Assembly: GCA_003008705.1 (NCBI GenBank)
Contig: PDUO01000024.1
Span: forward strand, 561,120 to 625,119
Origin: Pezicula radicicola
Taxonomy: Eukaryota > Ascomycota > Leotiomycetes > Helotiales > Dermateaceae
Reading direction: 5' to 3'
Length of the DNA: 64,000 bases
Shown here: piece after piece, positions 59,837 to 64,000 of the stretch
Layout of the letters: each line of letters begins with the position of its first letter
How positions within the stretch are numbered: position 1 is the first letter of the stretch
Position numbers and translations under genes: made by a program
The notes under the pieces: generated by a model
The model's database searches: none
What the model was told of the DNA's origin: nothing
What the model saw: only the letters and a program-made list of their open reading frames with translations

Positions 59837-62345
59837 ATGGCGGACCCACTAAGCATTATCGGAGGTATTGTAGGCATTACGACAGCAGCGATCCAGTCTT
59901 CTAAGGCTCTACTCGAGCTTGTGGACAACGTCAAAGAAGCGCCACAAGAGATCAGGTCCGTCTCGAGAGATGTGCATGCTTTCTATTCCGTTGTTTTTCA
60001 CCTGAACACCCTCTTGAGAGAGGAGGAAGTAAAAAATGTTACCAACCATGATAAGGCTCTGGCGGAGATCATTGAAAGCACGAAGAGACCGCTTAAAAAT
60101 TGTCAGGCAAAACTAGGAGAGCTTATGGTCAAGATACAAAATGGGTTATGCCCGTTGTCGAAGGCAAAGGTTTTCGTGGAAGGTTGAAGTGGGGCTTTTC
60201 CGCGAAGAAGGAGGTTAGAGAATTGCAACTTCAACTCGAAGCCACGAAGTCTACCCTTAATAGTGCGTTGAATTTTATTAATATGTATGTCATCCTCCTG
60301 GATCCTTTTGTGGAATAATACTGATGATCTCAAGCCTCTGCAACGTACGTCTCTTGGTTGTAGGTAAAACCGTTGATGCTAGTTTCGAGATTCCTTGCTT
60401 AGTTGGGAAACCCATCGAGTTGACATCCGAAGCACGCGAATCCTCTGAGACCACAGGTCACCATTCAGCACATGCAATTGATGCCCCAGACAAGGACATT
60501 TTACCAAGGTCCAGTGAACAGGTCCGAGACTCTTTGAAATCCTTAGTCTCAGAGACCCAGCTTGCGGTCATGTCTGAAGACCGCTCACTTCATCGATACC
60601 TTGCTCATATCTATCGAGCCTTAGGTGAAAGTCTGCAAGTAAGAGAGCTTGAACTGCCGGATGAACAACAAACGGCGAACGATGACTCCACGGCTCTAGG
60701 CATCTTTTTGGATTGTGTTTCCAGATTCTTCAAGGATAGCACTACCCCGTCTATCGAAAGAGTCCGGGCCTCTTTCGCTGGGTCACCCGATTACAGGTTT
60801 GAGACTTCCCTTTCCTGCTACCCAGAGCAATACACGACGGCGGGCCTATTCAGCGAGCCAATCTTTGTAGTTGCTATGATGCAATCGCAAGAGTGCCATC
60901 GAACACAAAAGTATTTTTTCACGTACGCAAAAACACCCAGGCGATGGCAACGAATCATTTTGTCGGCTACTTTTAGCGCCTCGCAGGAGCAATCTGTTAT
61001 CCCGAAGATTGCGGTTCCTGACAACTTAGAAGGTTCTTGTAAGATAATGCCAGGGGCACTCCAAAGGTTACTGAAGACGTTACTTCCTCGTCTAGAGCTT
61101 TTCAATCCAGTAACAAGTCTCGATATGTCCTTGAGAGAAGACAAAAGCGGCGGCATCTGTGCCACAAGAATAGTGACTACCGAAAATCATTTGGAGACCG
61201 AAACCTCTGGCGAAGACCAGATGCTACAAGACATTGAAGACCTAGGCTGCGAAAAATTTCTGGAGTCCGAGGTCATTATTAGGTCCCGTATCACATCATC
61301 TTGCTATATTGCCTTGGTCAAGTCCCAGCCGTGCGTTGAGCAGAAGGCTGCCTTCGTGAGTGCCGGAAGGCCGGGCGAAAATGGATTCCAAGACTTTTTT
61401 AATGACCTTAAGCTAAGCAACTCTTTGCGCGGTTGTAATGGCATTGCTCAGTTTATAGGCGTTGTTCTTGATGATACAAGACATCAATTACAAAGCTATT
61501 TATACGAGTACCCAATTATCAACAGTGCCGAGACGCTCTTGACTCTTGCGAATTGCAAATCTGAAGTCATACCTTGGCCGGACAGGGAGAATTGGGCCAG
61601 ACAAATCGTCAAAGCTGTATCAGAAGTTCATCATAAGGGATTAGTCGTGGGTGTCCTTACGCTTAATGACATTGGAGTCAGAGCAGATGGAACAGCAGTA
61701 TTGGCACATCTCAGAACATCTCCGAGACATCTGCAAAATATAAATGGCTACATGCCTCCTGAATTAAGAAGCACTTACAACCATATTAATGGAGCTCCAA
61801 GAGACGCCATGAGCTTTCGAACAGACATATTCCAGCTGGGTTATGTCCTATGGCTTCTGGCGGAACATAACCCCAAAGGAACTGGTTATCTGTGTGCAAA
61901 ATCGGCATGCACGAATTCCTTTACTATAATGTGCACTGCCGATCATGCAAATCCCGTGGAACTACCAACCTGCTGCTTTAATGTTCCTTCGTATTTCGAC
62001 GAGATTATCAAAAAATGTCGCTTGCCAGACCCGAAGGCAAGACCATCGGCGAGTAAACTATCCGAACTCTTATCTTACACAGTACATCAAGACCACCAAC
62101 CCAACATGGATTTGTTGCTGAGTATCTGGTCTACTGCCGTTCCTTACTTTTGTGCGTACTGCGATAATTGTGGTATGTTGACAACTGCGCTTCACTATCA
62201 TTGTTACATCTGCCGTCTAGGCAATCTTGATTTCTGCCACTTGTGCTTTGAACTGGGAGCCCGCTGCTTTGATCCAGACCATCGTCTAGTTAAAAGGATA
62301 TTGAAGAATGGCAGCATAGTCAATGCATCTGACCATAGCTCTTAG
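59837..62345 (+). CDS. HeLo-like / pseudokinase / ZZ zinc-finger protein, frameshifted
   Basis: A three-part signalling protein. Exon 1 (59837-60284) starts MADPLSIIGGIVGITTAAIQ, the N-terminal signature of HeLo-like domains that begin many fungal NLR-type and incompatibility proteins. Its first frame ends at 60187, yet the domain clearly continues one frame away (RLKWGFSAKKEVRELQLQLE), so there is a one-base frameshift near 60150-60185. A 98-nt intron (60285-60382) joins exon 2 in phase. The centre, about 61250-62080, is a kinase-like fold: QFIGVVLDD in the N-lobe, then VVGVLTLNDIG where active kinases have VxGDLKPxNI, and GYMPPE with TDIFQLGYVLWLL. The catalytic Asp is Val and no DFG is present, so it is a pseudokinase. 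The end has eight Cys/His in a ZZ-type pattern (CAYCDNCG, CYICRLG, CHLCFELG, CFDPDH). Function: probably immune or incompatibility signalling, by inference. Confidence 0.78.
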
Positions 62346-62510
62346 CTTTCCTGATGCTTGGAGTAGAACACCAGATATCTCCTTTACCAATATGAGATGA
62401 AAGAGTAGTGTAGTCACGCAGTGGACTCCAGGTCAGTTTTAATCGAGGGGCTTTGATCTGGACGGTCACGTATTACATGGAAAAAGCGAGGTTTTTTAAG
62501 ATTCACCAGC
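62346..62510. other. short intergenic region
   Basis: 3' end of the pseudokinase gene; nothing else seen. Confidence 0.4.
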
Positions 62511-62802
62511 ATGAAGGACAAAATCTCACAAGACTTCCGAATAAGTGGTAAGTAGAGAGCCAATACAGCATCAAGCAAAGCGGAGACTCTAACTAACTAT
62601 AGGTATGCAAGGGCTTTGGCAATTGGCTAAAGTTCTCGCGGTGGTTTCGGGACTGAAAAAGAATGCACAGACTGCATATTTGCTGCAATTCTCAACTGTG
62701 GATGAGAGTCTTTCATCATCTCCAGAAAAAGATGTTCCACCTAATCCTACTGAGGCCGAGTGCACTGCGAACATGGTTGCAAATGGAGAAACTGCTATTT
62801 AG
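62511..62802 (+). CDS. possible two-exon small protein, 78 residues
   Basis: Exons 62511-62547 and 62603-62802 join in phase over a 55-nt GTAAGT...ATAG intron with a CTAACTAAC branch site. The product starts MKDKISQDFRISG, has a hydrophobic-basic segment (MQGLWQLAKVLAVVSGLKKN) and an acidic, Ser/Pro-rich end. No family is recognised. An overlapping frame (about 62760-62964) has a Cys-rich CEHGCKWRNC...CSGCSNYF pattern and could be the real continuation after a frameshift. Confidence 0.3.
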
Positions 62803-63325
62803 AACACACATCCGGCAGCGAAGACGAAGATCTTAACACTGGTAATGCGATTAAATGCAGTGGATGTTCCAATTACTTCTCGAACTGGAATAATGGTTCC
62901 CTTCTGTGTCATCTGCACCAGCTGCGATCTTTGGCAGAATTGTTGGAAGAAGTGATATGGTTGTAAAAATGGAAATGAGTGGAGGGATTGGAAAAGATTT
63001 TGTGGGAAAGGGCGGAAGTATATTAGGGTGCTAGTACTGGGTTTGAATAGTGTGCAAGGAAGTGTAATGAGATTTGTAAACGTGGCAGAGAAAGGCGTCG
63101 AGTGCATAGATGGGGGAGCGAGGAAGGCTAGCAGAGGCAAAGGGGAATGGATTGTGTTTAAAAATTGGATGGAGGGTTTGCAAATAAAGTGGACGGGGGC
63201 GTAGAAGGTATTCTGGAGAAGGGAGGAGTTAATTGTGAATATATTTTATGTGAGAGTTGAACAAAAAGATGAAACCTACACTTCTGCAATTCACACCTTA
63301 ATTCTACAGTATTTTCTGCTCTTAT

Positions 63326-63356
63326 TCTGCCTATAATCTGCCTATAATCTGCCTAA
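63326..63356. repeat. 11-bp unit repeated three times
   Basis: TCTGCCTATAA occurs twice in full and a third time in part, head-to-tail. Confidence 0.85.
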
Positions 63357-63841
63357 CATTGGATATGTGCTATAGAAAGTTGTTGGTATGGTAGCTGTTG
63401 TACGGAATCCTGTGCGCATATATTCTACCCCTCGACAGTAGTATTATACAAAACAAGTGACATTTAGTAAGACTGGGTAGAGATCTATGAACTAAGATTC
63501 CCTGTTCTAATTCCTAACTCCGCGCTCGCTTAACCTACAAGATACATGCCTAGAGGCATTTCTATTGTAAAATTGGTCGTAGGCAATTTGCTTATAGTTT
63601 AGCAGCACTTACAGCCATAGCCGTATAGAATTTTGCTATAAAGAGGAAAGAGAGATACAGAACGTTTGAAAACACTCCTAAGAAAGAGGCACTTTATGCA
63701 CCACTTTTCTGTCTCGAATTCCATCAAGTGAATCAATTATATTTTTCTAACCAAATAAGCCGGGTATTGATATGCCTCCTATTAGTACAGGCAGAGACTT
63801 TTCGCAGACAGTCTTCTATTCTTCCCTCATTATCCGTAGGC

Positions 63842-63997
63842 ATGTCTAGCACTCCAACAGCATGTGATCCCCGTGCCAGCCAGAGAGAACCATCGCCTCC
63901 TCCCTGTCCCGCATGTGTGGTCTGTTCCGCTCATTTTACCAAACGTCAAATTGACCAGGTCGAGGGTATATTTCGTCAATTCGGTGTCGCTATATGA
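63842..63997 (+). CDS. possible first exon of a gene, partial
   Basis: A short frame beginning MSSTPTACDPRASQREPSPP and containing a CPACVVC cluster, followed by FTKRQIDQVEGIFRQFG. It lies at the window edge, so further exons could be missing. No family is recognised, and chance is possible. Confidence 0.2.
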   Translation: MSSTPTACDPRASQREPSPPPCPACVVCSAHFTKRQIDQVEGIFRQFGVAI

Positions 63998-64000
63998 AAT

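Larger units (their letters stand above)
62803..64000. other. AT-rich end of window
   Basis: It contains the 11-bp triplicate at 63326-63356 and a plus-strand frame (ATG at 63842, ending 63997) whose Pro/Cys-rich segment REPSPPPCPACVVCSAHF might be the first exon of a gene that continues beyond the window. No other gene is supported. Confidence 0.4.

Noticed and set aside
1..64000. CRISPR arrays, rRNA genes, bacterial operons
   Set aside because: No regularly spaced direct repeats with unique spacers, no rRNA-like sequence, and the gene structure is that of a fungal nuclear genome.

Overview
This is a nuclear window from a filamentous ascomycete (Pezizomycotina). The evidence is short GT-AG introns of about 45-100 nt with CTAAC-like branch sites, a PTH11-type rhodopsin-domain gene, HET, 2EXR and HeLo-like genes, a LaeA-like methyltransferase, and long AT-rich gene-poor stretches between GC-balanced genes. 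The order cannot be fixed from sequence alone; a leotiomycete is a reasonable guess.

Layout. About 1-10.7 kb is a housekeeping segment: the mitotic phosphatase gene cdc25, preceded by a very long CT-rich leader or promoter, and the GINS replication subunit SLD5. From 10.7 to 14.8 kb is an AT-rich stretch. From 14.8 to 26.1 kb lie a PTH11-like rhodopsin gene broken by a 17-bp tandem duplication, then three plus-strand genes (MFS transporter, A-T-R NRPS-like reductase, LaeA-like methyltransferase) that look like a small secondary-metabolite cluster. From 27.6 to 47.8 kb, AT-rich repeat-bearing deserts alternate with an ADP-ribosylglycohydrolase fused to a LamG-like domain, and with three genes for secreted glycosidases (GH92, GH43, and a six-hairpin enzyme). 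The same deserts hold a three-exon gene for a 63-residue orphan protein, an interstitial telomere-like repeat and two families of degenerate tandem repeats.

From 48.5 to 64 kb there is a CSC1/OSCA (DUF221) channel gene, then a segment that looks like a nonself-recognition island: a 2EXR gene, a HET gene with one in-frame stop inside its most conserved motif, an F-box gene, a vWA-domain fragment with an internal stop, and a HeLo-like/pseudokinase/ZZ gene with a frameshift in its N-terminal domain.

The two groups most worth follow-up are the MFS/A-T-R/methyltransferase trio and the HeLo-like/pseudokinase/ZZ gene with its broken neighbours. Interrupted genes may be real pseudogenes, alleles or assembly errors; the sequence alone cannot separate these.
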